A stretch of DNA of 64,000 bases from Macrolepiota albuminosa (taxonomy: Eukaryota > Basidiomycota > Agaricomycetes > Agaricales > Agaricaceae), in contig JAMWFC010000133.1 of NCBI GenBank assembly GCA_027475525.1, positions 124,001 through 188,000 of the forward strand. The letters are read 5' to 3'. Below are positions 1 through 10,220 of the stretch, one piece after another. A program made the position numbers and the translations under genes. The stretch's first letter is position 1. Each line of letters opens with the position of its first letter. The notes below the pieces were generated by a model. The model was given only the letters and a program-made list of their open reading frames with translations. It searched no databases and had not been told where the DNA came from.

Positions 1-497
1 AATGAAGTCTACCAAGGCCACACTCCAATGCTCAGCTGGGATAGGCAATGGATGAAGTTGTCCCATAGGAGGCTGATGACGAGGCTTCGTCCAAAGGCAA
101 AGATCGCAGGTGGAGGTGTAAGAGCCAATATACCGTGACATTTGAGGCCACCAGTAATTCCGTGAGACCAGCTCCAGTGTCTTCCATCTGCCAGGATGTC
201 CTGCAACTCAAGAGTCATGATGCTGCTCCACAATCCGCCTCCGGAGATCTGGCAGGTTGGGAACATAAATGCATCCCCAAAAGGTGAGAAGACCATTCTC
301 CAGAGACCACTTGTCGGTGTGGACGGACTTCACTCCAGTTTTCTCTCGAGCATGCAAGGCCATGGCAGCCTTAGCTACCAGATCTTCTTGAGCACCCTCC
401 CGGTTACCTCGTCAGATGTCTCGAAGGATGCTCACTTCTTCTCCCTGGCCAACCACACCTTCTAGAGCACGGATAGCAAATAGTTCTGGCTTTAGGA

Positions 498-751
498 GTA
501 CAATATTGTCATTGTCACTAGCTCCTGAACCATGATCTGCTCGCCTAGAAAGCGCATCTGGCTTACCCATGCTCNNNNNNNNNNNNNNNNNNNNNNNNNN
601 NNNNNNNNNNNNNNNNNNNNNNNNNNNNNNNNNNNNNNNNNNNNNNNNNNNNNNNNNNNNNNNNNNNNNNNNNNGTACAATATTGTCATTGTCACTAGCT
701 CCTGAACCATGATCTGCTCGCCTAGAAAGCGCATCTGGCTTACCCATGCTC
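498..751. repeat. 77-bp sequence duplicated on both sides of an N gap
   Basis: Bases 498-574, immediately left of the gap, are identical to 675-751, immediately right of it. The repeat ends exactly at the gap on one side and starts exactly at it on the other. This is what two contigs sharing a 77-base overlap look like when scaffolded with a fixed-size gap instead of being merged. Confidence 0.9.
575..674. other. assembly gap, 100 N
   Basis: A run of exactly 100 N. The flanking 77-base identity suggests no sequence is really missing here. Confidence 0.99.
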
Positions 752-804
752 CATCCAGGTTTGTGATGCAGAGAGAAGTCGAAGTTGGCCAGATACAAGG
801 ACCA

Positions 805-2363
805 TCAAGCCTGTTGGCGGTTAAGTTTCTTGGCCGTCCGAAAGTACTCTAAGTTCTTGTGATCAGTCCACACCTCGAATTTATGCCTGGCACCCTCAAG
901 GAAATGTCGCCACTCCTCAAATGACCAAATGATAGCTAGCATCTCCTTGTCATGGATCTCATAATTTCGCTCCACAGCATTGAGACTCTTGGAGTAGAAA
1001 GCCACAGGATGCCACTTACCATCCTCCCTTGACTGTTGAGAGAGAACGGCTCCAGTAGCAAAATCTGAGCTATCAGCTTCGACATGGAAGGGAGAGTCAT
1101 CGTCTGGGAATATAAGGACAGGCTTTGAAGTGACTGCCTGTTTGAGGGCGTCAAAGGCTGTCTGCTGTGCTGCATCCCAGTGCCAAGGAGTGTCCTTAGT
1201 GGTGAGATCGAAGAGGGGCCGGGCATGGTGTGAGAAATCCTGAATAAACCTCCGGTAGAAGTTGGCCTTCTTGTTCTTAGGCTCTGGCCACTCCGCTACA
1301 CCAGCCACCTTGACTGGGTCCATCTCAGCCATTCCATGAGAGATGATCAGTCCAAGATATTCAACCTTAGTCTGCTCAAACTCGCACTTCTCTGGCTTAA
1401 GATAGAGCTGGTGCTGGCGAAGACGTTCCAGTACGATGCGCGTAATCCGACGATGCTCCTCTAGAGTCTTGGTATAGATGAGAATATCGTCAAGGTATAC
1501 GCACACAACACCTTCCGCTATGAGGTCTCGGAAAATGTCGTTCATCATGGTCTGGAAGGTGGCAGGGCTATTAGTGAGGCCAAAGAACATTACCAGAGGT
1601 TCAAAGAGTCCACGATTTGTTCGGAATGCTCCCTTCCACTCATGCTATTAGTGAGGCCAAAGAACATTACCAGAGGTTCAAAGAGTCCACGATTTGTTCG
1701 GAATGCTCCCTTCCACTCATTTTCTTCTTTGATGCGCACATTGTTGTAGCCCCAGCGGACATCCAACTTGGTAAAGTAGCGTGCACCTCAGAGGTTGTTG
1801 ACAAGCTCTGAAATGAGTGGTAAGGGGTAGCAATTCTTCACAGTCATCGCATTCAAGACTCGATAGTCCTGAACCAGATGTAGAGATCCATCCTTCTTCT
1901 TAATGAAGAAGACTGGAGAGGCCATCGGAGACTTTGAGGGACGGATGCAACCAGAGTCTAAATTCTCCTGCAAAAAGGCATCAAGCTCATCCTGTTCTCT
2001 GGGAGAGAGTGGGTAGACCTTGCAGCTAGAGGGCTCAGCATTGGGTGTAAGCTCAATTGCATGGTCCCACTGCTTACGCTCTGGCAGGGAGTCAAATGAT
2101 GCCTTAGAGAAAACATCCTCAAAGTCTTGCAGGTGATGAGGAACTGCATCTCGGAACGACTTAGGAGCAGAGTTGGCAGCAAATGCCTGAGCTAGCTGCT
2201 GGGAGGTAGTTTGGCTAGCTCTAATCTCTGCTACAGTTGGTGGAGGTCGTAATGTAGTTGCATAAATCCTATCACCTGTCTCGATAGCCTCATCTGGAGA
2301 CTCTGGGTCGGGAGCACACCCAAATTCACCCTCACGTCCATCTTCTGTCTGGGCTTCACTCAC
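805..2363 (-). pseudogene. gypsy-1 reverse transcriptase and RNase H
   Basis: The first part, down to about 1788, carries the RT fingers (SPMASPVFFIKKKDG, then VQDYRVLNAMT). The second part, from 1590, carries the palm with FGLTNSPATF and the catalytic YLDD, the thumb, and RNase H (VEADSSDFATGAVLSQ, TDHKNLEYF). In a live element this enzyme copies the RNA genome and degrades the template. The two halves sit in different frames because a 77-bp unit is duplicated between them (1567-1720). That duplication has the same length as many others in the window and is probably an assembly error, so this break need not be biological. The YLDD residues are intact. Confidence 0.85.
1567..1720. repeat. exact 77-bp tandem duplication inside gypsy-1 RT
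   Basis: Units 1567-1643 and 1644-1720 are identical and adjacent, shifting the RT frame by two. Same length as the other 77-bp duplications here; probably a joining artefact. Confidence 0.9.
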
Positions 2364-2369
2364 TACACC

Positions 2370-3164
2370 TCAAACGTCCTCATAGAGGGCCTCTCTATAA
2401 GGGAACACCAAGGGAGGAGGATCCAGTAGGTCAAGGTCTGCAAAGGGGAGGTGTCCAACTTGGCAAGCCCAGATAGCAGCACGCTCACGGACTGACTCTC
2501 TGCGCTCCTCTCTAACTTCCTTGGCACATGTGGAACACCGTCGAGGGCAGCAGCTCATGCTCACCTTACCCCTGGCCCAGTCAATCTCAGGATTGTGATC
2601 ACACAGCCAGGAGAACCCAAGTATCATGTCCTGCTTTCCTAGGCTGGTAACTGCAAAGACTGCACACTCCAAATGAGTCTGATAACGAAGGACTAAATCC
2701 ACCACTGAGCAGATGGATTCAGCTTCATTGAGCGTACCGTCAATGTTATAGACTGGAATAGGGTGAGAGAGGGGACAGGTAGTGAGCTGGTGTTGTTCCA
2801 CATAATGGGTGTCTAGGAAGAGTCCAGTAGCGCCACTGTCCAAGAGAGCTATGACGCTTCGAGTCTGCTGAGTGTCAGTTGTCTCAATCTCCACATTCAG
2901 ATGCAGAGAGTTGGGAGAGGGAGTAGAGGCAACAACATAGCGACGAGGAAGGCGTTGTTCCCAAGCTGGAACATGTGGTCGTTGGACAGGGGAAGGAGGA
3001 GAGGAGGTCTTAGCTGAGGCTTGGACCAAGGGGGTATTTTGTACGTCGGAGGGGGTGCTTACAGTTTCAGTCAGAGAATCAGGAACAGGGAGCGATACAT
3101 TAGAAGACTCTACTGATTGACATGTAAACTGATTAGCACCAGGTGGCAGAGGCATACAACTCAT
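2370..3164 (-). pseudogene. gypsy-1 retropepsin-like aspartic protease
   Basis: A frame of about 264 codons containing ALLDSGATGLFLD, the active-site motif of retroviral-type aspartic proteases, near the middle, and the downstream ILGFSWL motif about 75 residues later, which resembles the conserved ILG of the second half-domain. It would cut the Gag-Pol polyprotein. It lies between the zinc-knuckle part of gag and RT, as expected. The cysteine-rich C-terminal extension leading into RT is typical of basidiomycete gypsy elements. The catalytic triplet is intact. Confidence 0.8.
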
Positions 3165-3266
3165 CCGTCGCTTTATTGAAAACCCTCCCCTGCAGAACCA
3201 AAGGACACATCTGATGGTTCCGCTACAGCTTCTACAGGACCCAAGGACTCCTCCAAAGGTTCTGCT

Positions 3267-4429
3267 TCAGTCTGTACATCTGGGGAGGGGTTTCCTCAAA
3301 TGTCTCGGGCAGCAAGGAGCTGGAGAAGGCTCCTCCTGCTCTAAAGCTGAGAGATAGCGCACCTCTAACCCCTGGGGACAATACCGAGCAAAGTGACCAG
3401 GCTTTCTACAGCGACGGCAGAGGAGAGGAAGGGAGGAATGTTGACAAGAGGCATCGACATCCATAGGTACTCCAAAAGGAAGAGGATGTGCTGCAGGTAC
3501 CTGGGTAGAGCGCAAAATGGAAGGGAGGGCTGGATGGGATGACGAGCAGAAAACGATGCCTGTGAGGTGGAGTGAGGGGCAGTTCCACAGTGGAGCTCAC
3601 GTCGTAACTCCATAAGCTGCCACTGATCACGTGCTACCTGATACCAGGTCTCAATACTTGTGTCATCAGGTCGTCCCTCAGCCATGCTGTTGATCCAGTC
3701 TATGAGAGAGGGAAGGAGGCCATCTCGGAAGGTGAGACAGAGCTGAAGACCATCCAGATAACAGGCCTGTTCAGCAAGAGCTCTGAAGGAGTCGATGTAC
3801 TCATCTAGGGTCTGCTTCTCCTGCCCATATCAATGAGGATCTCGGAGAGTGAGGGCTGCCACCTTAGCAGGGTCCAAGGGGAATAACTCTGTCCAAAACT
3901 CCTTCTCAAACTGATCCCAACTTCCAAAACTCTCCACTCCTCCAGGGCGTCGAAAGACTCATAGCGCGTATGTCAAAGCTCGCCCAGACTTCATATAAGA
4001 AAGAACCCAAGCAATCTTGAGAGCATCAGAGGGGAAGGCCTCACCACTGAGCTGAATATAGGTGATGCAGGACTGCAGGAAACGCTCGCCTATCGCTCGG
4101 TCACCATTGAATGCGTCTGGGAGTGCTGGGCGAGGAAGATTGGCATGAACTGGAGGGGAGGCCCCAAAGCGAGGGACTGGGGGTGTGCCAGCCCTAACTG
4201 GAGGTGCCTGGAGAGGGGCAGGAGCGAGAGGGAGGCGCTCTAAGAGGGCCTGAAGGGAATGGGAGATGGTGTCTGTGGCCTGATGTAATCCAGCAAGTTC
4301 GGTGGTGTGGAGGGTGAGGGAAGCTTGAGTAGTCTGCACCTGAGTCTCCAGAGCAAGCAAGCGACCCCAGGCATCATCCTGAGGGGCAGAAGCGTCCAGG
4401 GGAGTGTCTGAGGGGGCTGGTTGGGTCAT
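3267..4429 (-). pseudogene. gypsy-1 Gag with CCHC zinc knuckle
   Basis: The start is the ATG at 4427-4429, beginning MTQPAPSD. The N-terminal 150 residues are proline- and alanine-rich, followed by the retrotransposon gag core (LPDAFNGD, then a WVLSYM segment). The frame is interrupted by TGA at 3959-3961 and 3830-3832, both where arginine is expected. It continues to about 3560, and after a frameshift the zinc knuckle CRRCRKPGHFARYC appears. Gag would form the virus-like particle and package element RNA. The segment upstream of 3595 is repeated from 17866 because of the contig overlap. Confidence 0.8.
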
Positions 4430-4439
4430 AGAAGCAGCA

Positions 4440-4942
4440 GAGGGGCAGGGAGTAATCCAGTGGGGGAGGGACCTAAAGGGGCAAGAGAGGGCTCAAGCAG
4501 GCTGAAGGGGGCTCCCAGACCGAAATTTAGAGACTTGTTCTGCTGTAAGGGCGACCTCTAGAGGCTGTGGCTCAGTCACACAGCTGGCAGAGGGAGATCC
4601 AAAGTGTATTAGAATATATACTGACAATATCAAGGTAGCTACTCACCTGGCAGAGAGAGATCCAAAGAGAACAAGTCTAGGGATTCCCTATGCCAGGTTG
4701 GACACTTCTGGGGCCTCTGAAGCATGGGAAACAACTGTACAGTACAACAAAACCTTAAAAACTCGAAAATTGCCTACACAAACACTTGTACAAATAAGGG
4801 GCAAACTCTGGCAAACTCTGGCTTATATAAGCGGTCTGGAAGCGGTGCTGAGTGGGCCCACACTTGTCTGAATGGTGCCTAAAGAACCAGAGCATCTCAA
4901 GAGCTGAGAGTAGTACTAACAGATAGTGTTGACAGGGTAGGG
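4440..4942 (-). repeat. gypsy-1 5' LTR/leader region
   Basis: No gene is seen. The stretch lies directly upstream of gag and contains a symmetric TATA-type motif at 4822-4831. A short direct repeat (GCAAACTCTG twice, 4801-4820) lies next to it, and two similar GGCAGAG-GAGATCCAAA blocks occur near 4578 and 4650. It probably covers the 5' LTR and primer-binding region, but with no second LTR in the window its exact ends cannot be set. Confidence 0.45.
4821..4831 (-). promoter_or_regulatory. TATA-like motif in gypsy-1 LTR region
   Basis: CTTATATAAG, read the same on both strands, lies about 400 bp upstream of the gag start, where an LTR promoter is expected. Confidence 0.4.
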
Positions 4943-5308
4943 CATCACAACGGTACGTGTCATACGTTGTACGGGAGCCCGCTTTGTGCCATACCATACG
5001 TGTCCAGCGGAGTCCGCTACACTGGAGCAGAGCAGTCCCCACAGTGCCATAGAATACAGAGCTGCGGACGTGTCACAATGTGCTGTATGACACAGTCCAG
5101 TGGATCAATAAAAGGCGGGCACCCACATGTGCATGCAGGCCTGGCAGATGCCAGCGGACACTAGCGGATGTCAATGTGCGTCAGCGGCCACTGGCGGGCA
5201 TCAGCACACAAGTGAAAACCTCCTCCATTGGCGGACTTCATGGCATGAATAAACCCTCCTCGAGGTTCCCCACTTCCCTCCCCTCTCCATTCCTCCCCAC
5301 AATAACTC

Positions 5309-5462
5309 AAGGCTGCGCGTCTCCCCTTCCATCCTTTTCCCACCCCCAATGCCAGCGTACGTCCACAAAAGGGCCCTGAAAATCTAAGGCTGCGCGTCTC
5401 CCCTTCCATCCTTTTCCCACCCCCAATGCCAGCGTACGTCCACAAAAGGGCCCTGAAAATCT
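5309..5462. repeat. exact 77-bp tandem duplication
   Basis: 5309-5385 equals 5386-5462; the right inverted repeat has this segment only once, which supports an artefact. Confidence 0.85.
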
Positions 5463-5640
5463 ACGCAGGCCTATGCAAGCCACCAGCAGACATCTACACA
5501 GACGTACATCGACGGACTCAAACCTATGCAGGCCCTCCCAGGCCTGCGCAGGGCACCAGCGGACATCCACTGAGGCCTACACAGGTCCATGGAGTCTGGT
5601 TGGACCAAGGAAAAAAGTAACTTCGTCTTGCCCGCCGTAT

Positions 5641-5720
5641 GCCTGTGGGGGGGAATCGAACCCCCAGCCTTGGGAAAGCCTCCAGCAATGGAACGCACAT
5701 TTAACCATTGCACCACAGGT
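5641..5720 (-). tRNA. tRNA-like sequence, class II (Ser-like) shape
   Basis: On the minus strand an 80-nt sequence can form a 7-bp acceptor stem (CCTGTGG with CCACAGG) and a perfect 5-bp T stem around TTCGATT. An extra arm (GCTTT-CCC-AAGGC) also forms, and the D region contains the GGTTAA run seen in serine and leucine tRNAs. The anticodon arm is weak, so I do not assign an anticodon. An equivalent copy lies at 37302-37381 in the opposite terminal repeat. It could be a captured tRNA gene, a tRNA pseudogene or a SINE-like head. Confidence 0.4.
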
Positions 5721-6303
5721 CTGTTACTAACGGATAGATTCAAAGGTCGGATAACACAATGAACGGATGCCCACCTACATTTCCGCAGGTTCCCGTATGG
5801 ATTTTTTGAGGTGGAAGGGGGGTGGCATACCTCCCAAAAGAGTTTTTGTGGCCTGAAAGGGGCGTTGGCATCAGCAGCCATCAGCTGGCATCTGTCGGAG
5901 TTTGTCGGCAGCCGTTGTAACCTGCTGGCATCTGTCGGCATCCGTTGTGCATCTGTCAGCATCCGCCGGATATCCGCTAGTATCCGTCGGCATCCATGGG
6001 AATCCGTCAGCAACCTCCGGCATCATCCGGCATCGTCCGGCATCAGGGCGGGAGAGAAGGAAATGGGGTGCATGGGTGTCCGCCGCATGGGGTGGCGTCT
6101 CAGAGAGTGTGGGGGGTGGCGGAAGAGGGATGGGGGTGGGGGTGGGGAAAAAGAGGGGGAAGGGGGAAGGGGAGGAGCGTGGGTGTCCACTGGTACCCCA
6201 GCAGACGTAGCAGACGTTGGACATCAGGTCAGGGGGAGGAGGGAAGCGGGGTGCATGTGGTGGACGGGGGTGGCGTGTGAGGTAGTGTGGGGAGTGGAGA
6301 GGA

Positions 6304-6457
6304 TGGCACTGGGGAGAAAGAGGGGGAAGGGCGGAAGAGGGTGCGTGAGTGTCCGCTGTCCGCTGGCATGCCAGCGGACATGGCACTGGGGAGAAAGAGG
6401 GGGAAGGGCGGAAGAGGGTGCGTGAATGTCCGCTGTCCGCTGGCATGCCAGCGGACA
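6304..6457. repeat. exact 77-bp tandem duplication
   Basis: 6304-6380 equals 6381-6457; each unit carries one copy of the 24-bp palindrome. Confidence 0.85.
6357..6380. repeat. 24-bp perfect palindrome (half-site TGTCCGCTGGCA)
   Basis: The half-site TGTCCGCTGGCA is followed directly by its exact reverse complement. It occurs again at 6434-6457 (within a duplicated 77-bp unit) and once at 36591-36614 in the right inverted repeat. A symmetric site conserved in both ends of a transposon is a candidate protein-binding site. Confidence 0.75.
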
Positions 6458-6518
6458 GTAGCGGACGGTAGCTGACGTCAGCATGTGAGCCAGCTGATGT
6501 CAGCGGTGCAACCAGTCC

Positions 6519-6594
6519 CAGTGGTTCAGTGGAATATTCGTTTATTGATATTCAATATTGTGTACAGCGGTGGGTTCTACTCCCCCTACTCCAC
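6519..6594 (+). repeat. tRNA-like unit (L1)
   Basis: A box-A-like TGGTTCAGTGGAATATT and a box-B-like GGTGGGTTCTACTCCCCC are spaced as in a tRNA gene. Repeated by a 77-bp duplication at 6601-6677. Its mirror is at 36386-36453. Confidence 0.5.
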
Positions 6595-6677
6595 CTTAAT
6601 GTTCAGTGGAATATTCGTTTATTGATATTCAATATTGTGTACAGCGGTGGGTTCTACTCCCCCTACTCCACCTTAAT
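6524..6677. repeat. exact 77-bp tandem duplication
   Basis: 6524-6600 equals 6601-6677, duplicating most of a tRNA-like unit. Confidence 0.85.
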
Positions 6678-6987
6678 GGAGTCTAATGGTGACAATGGAA
6701 TATTGAGAGGTGGGTTGGACTCCTGCTAGTGACAAATATTTTAATAGGGCCTGTAAGCCCTAATAAAATATCCGTTCATCACTCGCTAGCATCATCAAGT
6801 TGATCCGTTAAAAACGCTAGAAATTACTGAAGCGGGTATGGGTTGGACGAAGTTGCGCATAGTCACGAGATCTGGAATGACCACATGCACAAAGACGACC
6901 AAGCCATGCCACTGCAGAAATCTCTGGAGTTTTAAACGGATCACATTAATGATGCTAGCGGACATCAGCAGCCTGCTGCTCTAATAT

Positions 6988-7070
6988 GCACTAGCAGGAG
7001 TCGAACCCACCTCTTGTGCACAATATCAAATATCAATTTATCAATATTCCATTGTACCACAGGCGCTTAC
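6988..7070 (-). repeat. tRNA-like unit (L2)
   Basis: On the minus strand CCTGTGGTACAATGGAATATT leads to a box-B-like GGGTTCGACTCCTGC. Its mirror is at 35916-35997. Most of it is repeated by a 77-bp duplication (7003-7156). Confidence 0.5.
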
Positions 7071-7156
7071 TTAGAAGGGGAACCCACCTCTTGTGCACAA
7101 TATCAAATATCAATTTATCAATATTCCATTGTACCACAGGCGCTTACTTAGAAGGG
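7003..7156. repeat. exact 77-bp tandem duplication
   Basis: 7003-7079 equals 7080-7156. Confidence 0.85.
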
Positions 7157-7169
7157 GTCAAACCTGCCT

Positions 7170-7900
7170 GTCAGTGGCCTATGGTAGTTGATCTGACCCA
7201 CTCAATTTTCAGTATTGTGTGGAGTGGCAGGTTCGACTCCCCTAGTCCAGACTTCCCTAGTCCACCATAATGACGTATAATGGTGTCTTTTTATACTGCT
7301 GCATCTTTGCACTAGATGTAAACTGTACTAATTTTTGGTAAGGATCTGTGGTCGAATGGAATATTGATACATTGATATTTCATATTGTGCACAAGAGCTG
7401 GGTTCGAATCCCACTAGTGCACATCATTAGACATGAGATAACTTTGTTTTACTAATTGTTATTTACGTCTATATTCTTTCTACTGCCCAATTTGAGGGTT
7501 TGAGTCCCCCTTGTGTAATCGTTGAAGAGTGTATTGTTTTTTGCATTCATGAGAGTGGCATAACGGAACAAAACAATGGGACGGTTAATCTTAGTGGACC
7601 TGAGTCCTGTCCAAACTAATTGAAATGTCTGTAGTAAAGTGCTGTAGCCTAGTACACAATACTAGAGTGATATTTATGTATAATCCACAGAATGTCCTGT
7701 GGTCTAGCAGAATATTGTCAGTTTATGTTCCTTCTAGTGCACAACTGGAGGTAACGGATCAAACAGATTTATAATGGATTTGTCAGCAGCACAATAGGAC
7801 GGTTAATCTTGACAAAAAATATCAGCGGCACAACGGGACGGTTAATCTTGACGAAAAATAACCAACGGAAAAGCCAAGAATTATAGTAACTAAGGATTAA
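7170..7900 (+). repeat. subterminal region with further tRNA-like units (left)
   Basis: No gene is seen. Units with box-B-like motifs occur at about 7197-7250 (GGTTCGACTCCCCT), 7347-7423 (box A TGTGGTCGAATGGAATATT, box B GGGTTCGAATCCCAC) and 7495-7520 (GGGTTTGAGTCCCCC). A degenerate one lies near 7690-7745. Their orientation mirrors the array at 35040-35702. A short direct repeat (GGACGGTTAATCTTGAC at about 7797 and 7838) lies near the 3' end of the neighbouring gene. Confidence 0.45.
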
Positions 7901-7928
7901 ATTACTCGTCCGATGTGTATTCCTCCTC

Positions 7929-8190
7929 TTCATTAGATTCATATAATGTGTCTGAATAGAACAAATCCTCATCAAGCAGGTAGTCTGCTGTCAAAAATGC
8001 AAAGTTTCATTAGATTCATATAATGTGTCTGAATAGAACAAATCCTCATCAAGCAGGTAGTCTGCTGTCAAAAATGCAAAGTCGTCCGGTGTATATGGCC
8101 CTTGAGGTCTGGGAACAAATCCTCATCAAGCAGGTAGTCTGCTGTCAAAAATGCAAAGTCGTCCGGTGTATATGGCCCTTGAGGTCTGGG
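7929..8190. repeat. two overlapping exact 77-bp tandem duplications
   Basis: 7929-8005 equals 8006-8082, and 8037-8113 equals 8114-8190. Two joins close together in one exon suggest a short assembly node flanked by two overlaps. Confidence 0.85.
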
Positions 8191-9015
8191 AAGTATGATG
8201 TCTTCATAGTTTGCTATCAGGCCTGACGATGAAGATGGTGAGGGTGACTCTGACATATCAACAGACACATCATCAGTACGACCAGCTTGATTGAAAGGGC
8301 CAATGGGCCTACATCGACCATGTTTTGCTCTAGCGCAAAATTCTTGTTCTGTTGAAATAAATTAACTATGATTACCAGTGCCAAATTATACTCACGTTGT
8401 TGATACAATTTGTTAATTCTTCTCTGATCCTCACATCGAGTCATACGTGACTCATATTCCTCCCACTCCCGGACATTGTTACCAGTAGGTAGGGTTGGAG
8501 AAGGAGATTGTTGGAAGGGGGAAGACAGGATTTGAAGAGCCGTTACATCAAAAAGCGGTGGAAGATTTTCTTCGTCATCGGCTGCCATGCCTCCATCCAT
8601 CTCTTCTGCCGTCACAAGAAATAGTGGCAGAGCTGGTTGAACCACAACACGAGAGTTTTTCATTGTAGGGCCATACACCAGTCCAGGTTTACTCTGACTG
8701 TAGAGGTGGTAGAATGGATGTTGTGCGTTCGAGGATTTGATATGTGTCAAGGATGGCCATTGGGGAGAGTCAACATCAGAGAGAGTGGTAGGATGGGCCA
8801 TGGAGAGGCAGTCTTGAGGATCAGGCTGCTCACCATCAATACTGTTGGTATGGGACTTGATGCCTGTCAATTGGCCCGTCCGAGCAAGATCCACGGACCT
8901 GGCAACGGAACTGACAACAGAAGCAGCAACGGACTTGCTGCCAGCAAACAGGCAGATCATATCGTTGGCTGTTGGCACATGTTCCGTCCTATCCAGCGAC
9001 CGCCACTTGTCTAGG

Positions 9016-9268
9016 TGTAAGAGATATTACTGTCTTAGTCATACAAGACACAGAATCTGCCAAATCGGTAGATTTCTCTGTACGTAGTGTAAGTAAAAAA
9101 GTATCTACCCAAATAAGAGTAAATACATCGTAATTTAAAGGTAAATTAATTAGAGAAATAATTACTACTGTAATTATGTCCTCTAATACGACATACTTCC
9201 CACACCCCTCAGGGTGCGGTTGTGGAGAAATACTGAATTAGGGACCTCGACGAGGTCCCCCTGTTATA
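9016..9268 (-). repeat. solo LTR (gypsy-type) with CTAGG target duplication
   Basis: A 253-bp AT-rich insert is flanked by the 5-bp direct repeat CTAGG (9011-9015 and 9269-9273). On the minus strand it begins TATAACAGGGGG and ends TCTCTTACA, so one base of the usual TG...CA ends has decayed. An imperfect hairpin GGGACCTC/GAGGTCCC lies near its start. It sits inside an exon of the cargo gene and is probably the scar left by LTR-LTR recombination. Confidence 0.75.
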
Positions 9269-9922
9269 CTAGGGCTAGAAGCGTCCGCTGGTGGCTCCTG
9301 GTAGATCCGCTACCTGCAAACACACAGAGCAAATCGTCTGGTGCTGGGACGGACACCAATCCATCGAATGGCAATGTCATGGGCGGCCGGCGGTTGCATG
9401 CCAAGAAGCTTTCAAGAGAGTGGAAGCCTTGCTGATGTACGAGAAGACAATGCTCCAGCGTTTCATTGCTTAAGACCTGAACATCCTCTTGGCCAATGTG
9501 GTTCCACCAATCACAGCCATACAGATTCCTGATAAGACCTTGACAGCCATCAACAAACTCCAGGATCTCTGTGGGCAAAGTTTGCTGATTTTGGAGAGGG
9601 AAAAATCGGCTCATGCTTTTGATAATGTCTGGGACATTGCAGACCACATTATTCAGTGATGCAGCCCCCAGATATGACAATACAAAGTTCTATGGCACAC
9701 AGTCAGATCCTAATATATTTACACATTTTGAAGTCATCTTACCAACTCCTTGTCTAGATGCTGGATAATCCATGCCTCTTCCGCTTCAAGACTTGGCGCA
9801 AGATTGCCAAATATAGAAAGTGCTGCAATGAGGCGTGACTCGATGTAGTCAACAACCTCTTGCAAATTTTCTAGTACAGTAGCTTGGGACATGACATTGT
9901 GTGGTACAGAGGTAGATGCCAT

Positions 9923-10220
9923 TGCACTCTTGCTTGTAGAAGCGGATACTGCTATGTATCAGATTTTTGTGCCTTGTAAACAAAAGTGATTTTCAACAAT
10001 TCCATTGCACGTGACTGTCACAAATCCGTTCCAATCATCTGCTGATGGCAGCAAGCTGCATCCATCAGTTCAATCCGTCTCTGCATCCGTCACACCAATC
10101 CGTCTCTGCATCCGTCATATCAATCCGCCTCTGCATCTGTTATATCAATCTGTCTCTGCATCCGTCATCTCAATCCGTCTCTGCATCCATCATCTCAATC
10201 CGTCTCTGCATCCACCATTT
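9923..10220. repeat. intergenic spacer with a 25-bp minisatellite
   Basis: Between the cargo gene start and the KDZ transposase stop, six units of 25 bp (CAATCCGTCTCTGCATCCGT plus a variable tail) run from 10071 to 10220. Each carries two TCCG motifs, the tetramer that also dominates the terminal repeats. No gene is seen here. Confidence 0.75.

Larger units (their letters stand above)
1..798 (-). pseudogene. gypsy-1 RNase H end and integrase zinc-binding domain (partial)
   Basis: The minus-strand frame continues the RNase H/connection region (a KPDALSRR motif typical of gypsy elements), crosses an N gap, and enters the integrase N-terminal zinc-binding domain. There a histidine pair (EQHHDS, then AGHPG) is followed by WWPQM and a CDLC cysteine pair, matching the H2C2 pattern. 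The frame contains TGA at about 412-414 and at 208-210, where related proteins read arginine. The stretch ends at the window edge before the catalytic core. This part would bind or organise integrase on LTR ends; here it is a relic. Confidence 0.75.
1..4942 (-). mobile_element. Ty3/gypsy retrotransposon gypsy-1, decayed, left end outside window
   Basis: Reading on the minus strand, an LTR-like leader is followed by gag with a CCHC zinc knuckle, an aspartic protease (DSGAT), reverse transcriptase (YLDD), RNase H and the start of integrase: the gene order of a Ty3/gypsy element. The integrase core, any 3' coding region and the 3' LTR lie beyond the left window edge. At its upstream side it abuts the terminus of the KDZ element. 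The element is dead as assembled, with several in-frame TGA codons, a gag frameshift, a 77-bp duplication inside RT and an N gap. Part of gag and the leader occur again at 17866-19213 because of the unmerged contig overlap. Confidence 0.85.
4943..7156 (+). repeat. left long terminal inverted repeat of the KDZ element
   Basis: Similar in inverted orientation to 35915-38002. The outer 1.5 kb is rich in TCCG/CGGA motifs, many of them in runs of GGCATCCGTC-like units at 5860-6040. A G-rich tract follows, then two copies of a 24-bp palindrome and then tRNA-like units. It includes four 77-bp artefactual duplications (5309, 6304, 6524, 7003). I see no convincing gene in it; a 99-codon frame at 5080-5379 is also open in the right copy but has no recognisable domain. 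Confidence 0.7.
7902..9922 (-). pseudogene. uncharacterised cargo gene downstream of KDZ transposase
   Basis: I do not recognise this protein. Exon 1 starts with MASTSVPHNV (ATG at 9920-9922) and ends at a GTAAGA donor near 9741. Exon 2 resumes after a TAG acceptor near 9691 and reads through to a 253-bp solo LTR; taking out the LTR and one target copy leaves the frame open. Two similar segments flank the LTR site (PDDLLCVFAGS and NDMICLFAGSKS). A later GTGAGT-CAG intron near 8341-8393 leads to an exon with a serine/proline stretch and an acidic tail ending in YTSDE before TAA at 7902-7904. Two 77-bp duplications break the last exon. It is about 540 residues, soluble in appearance, with no membrane segment. 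Confidence 0.55.

Noticed and set aside
412..798. Protein frames crossing runs of N
   Set aside because: The gaps have a fixed arbitrary length, so translation across them has no meaning.
5080..5379. A 99-codon frame open in both terminal repeats (also 37865-37566)
   Set aside because: Conservation is at DNA level like the rest of the repeat; the changes do not favour silent positions in an obvious way and no domain is seen. Kept only as a note.
5811..6484. Several overlapping open frames of 60-200 codons on both strands
   Set aside because: They follow from low-complexity G-rich and GGCATCCGTC-type repeats lacking stops; no domain, no consistent start, and the same stretch is open on opposite strands.
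7347..7423. Functional host tRNA gene
   Set aside because: Box A and B are present but the acceptor ends do not pair, so it is called tRNA-like only.
10071..10220. CRISPR-like array of short repeats
   Set aside because: Units are contiguous 25-bp minisatellite copies with no spacers, in a fungal transposon, with no cas genes.
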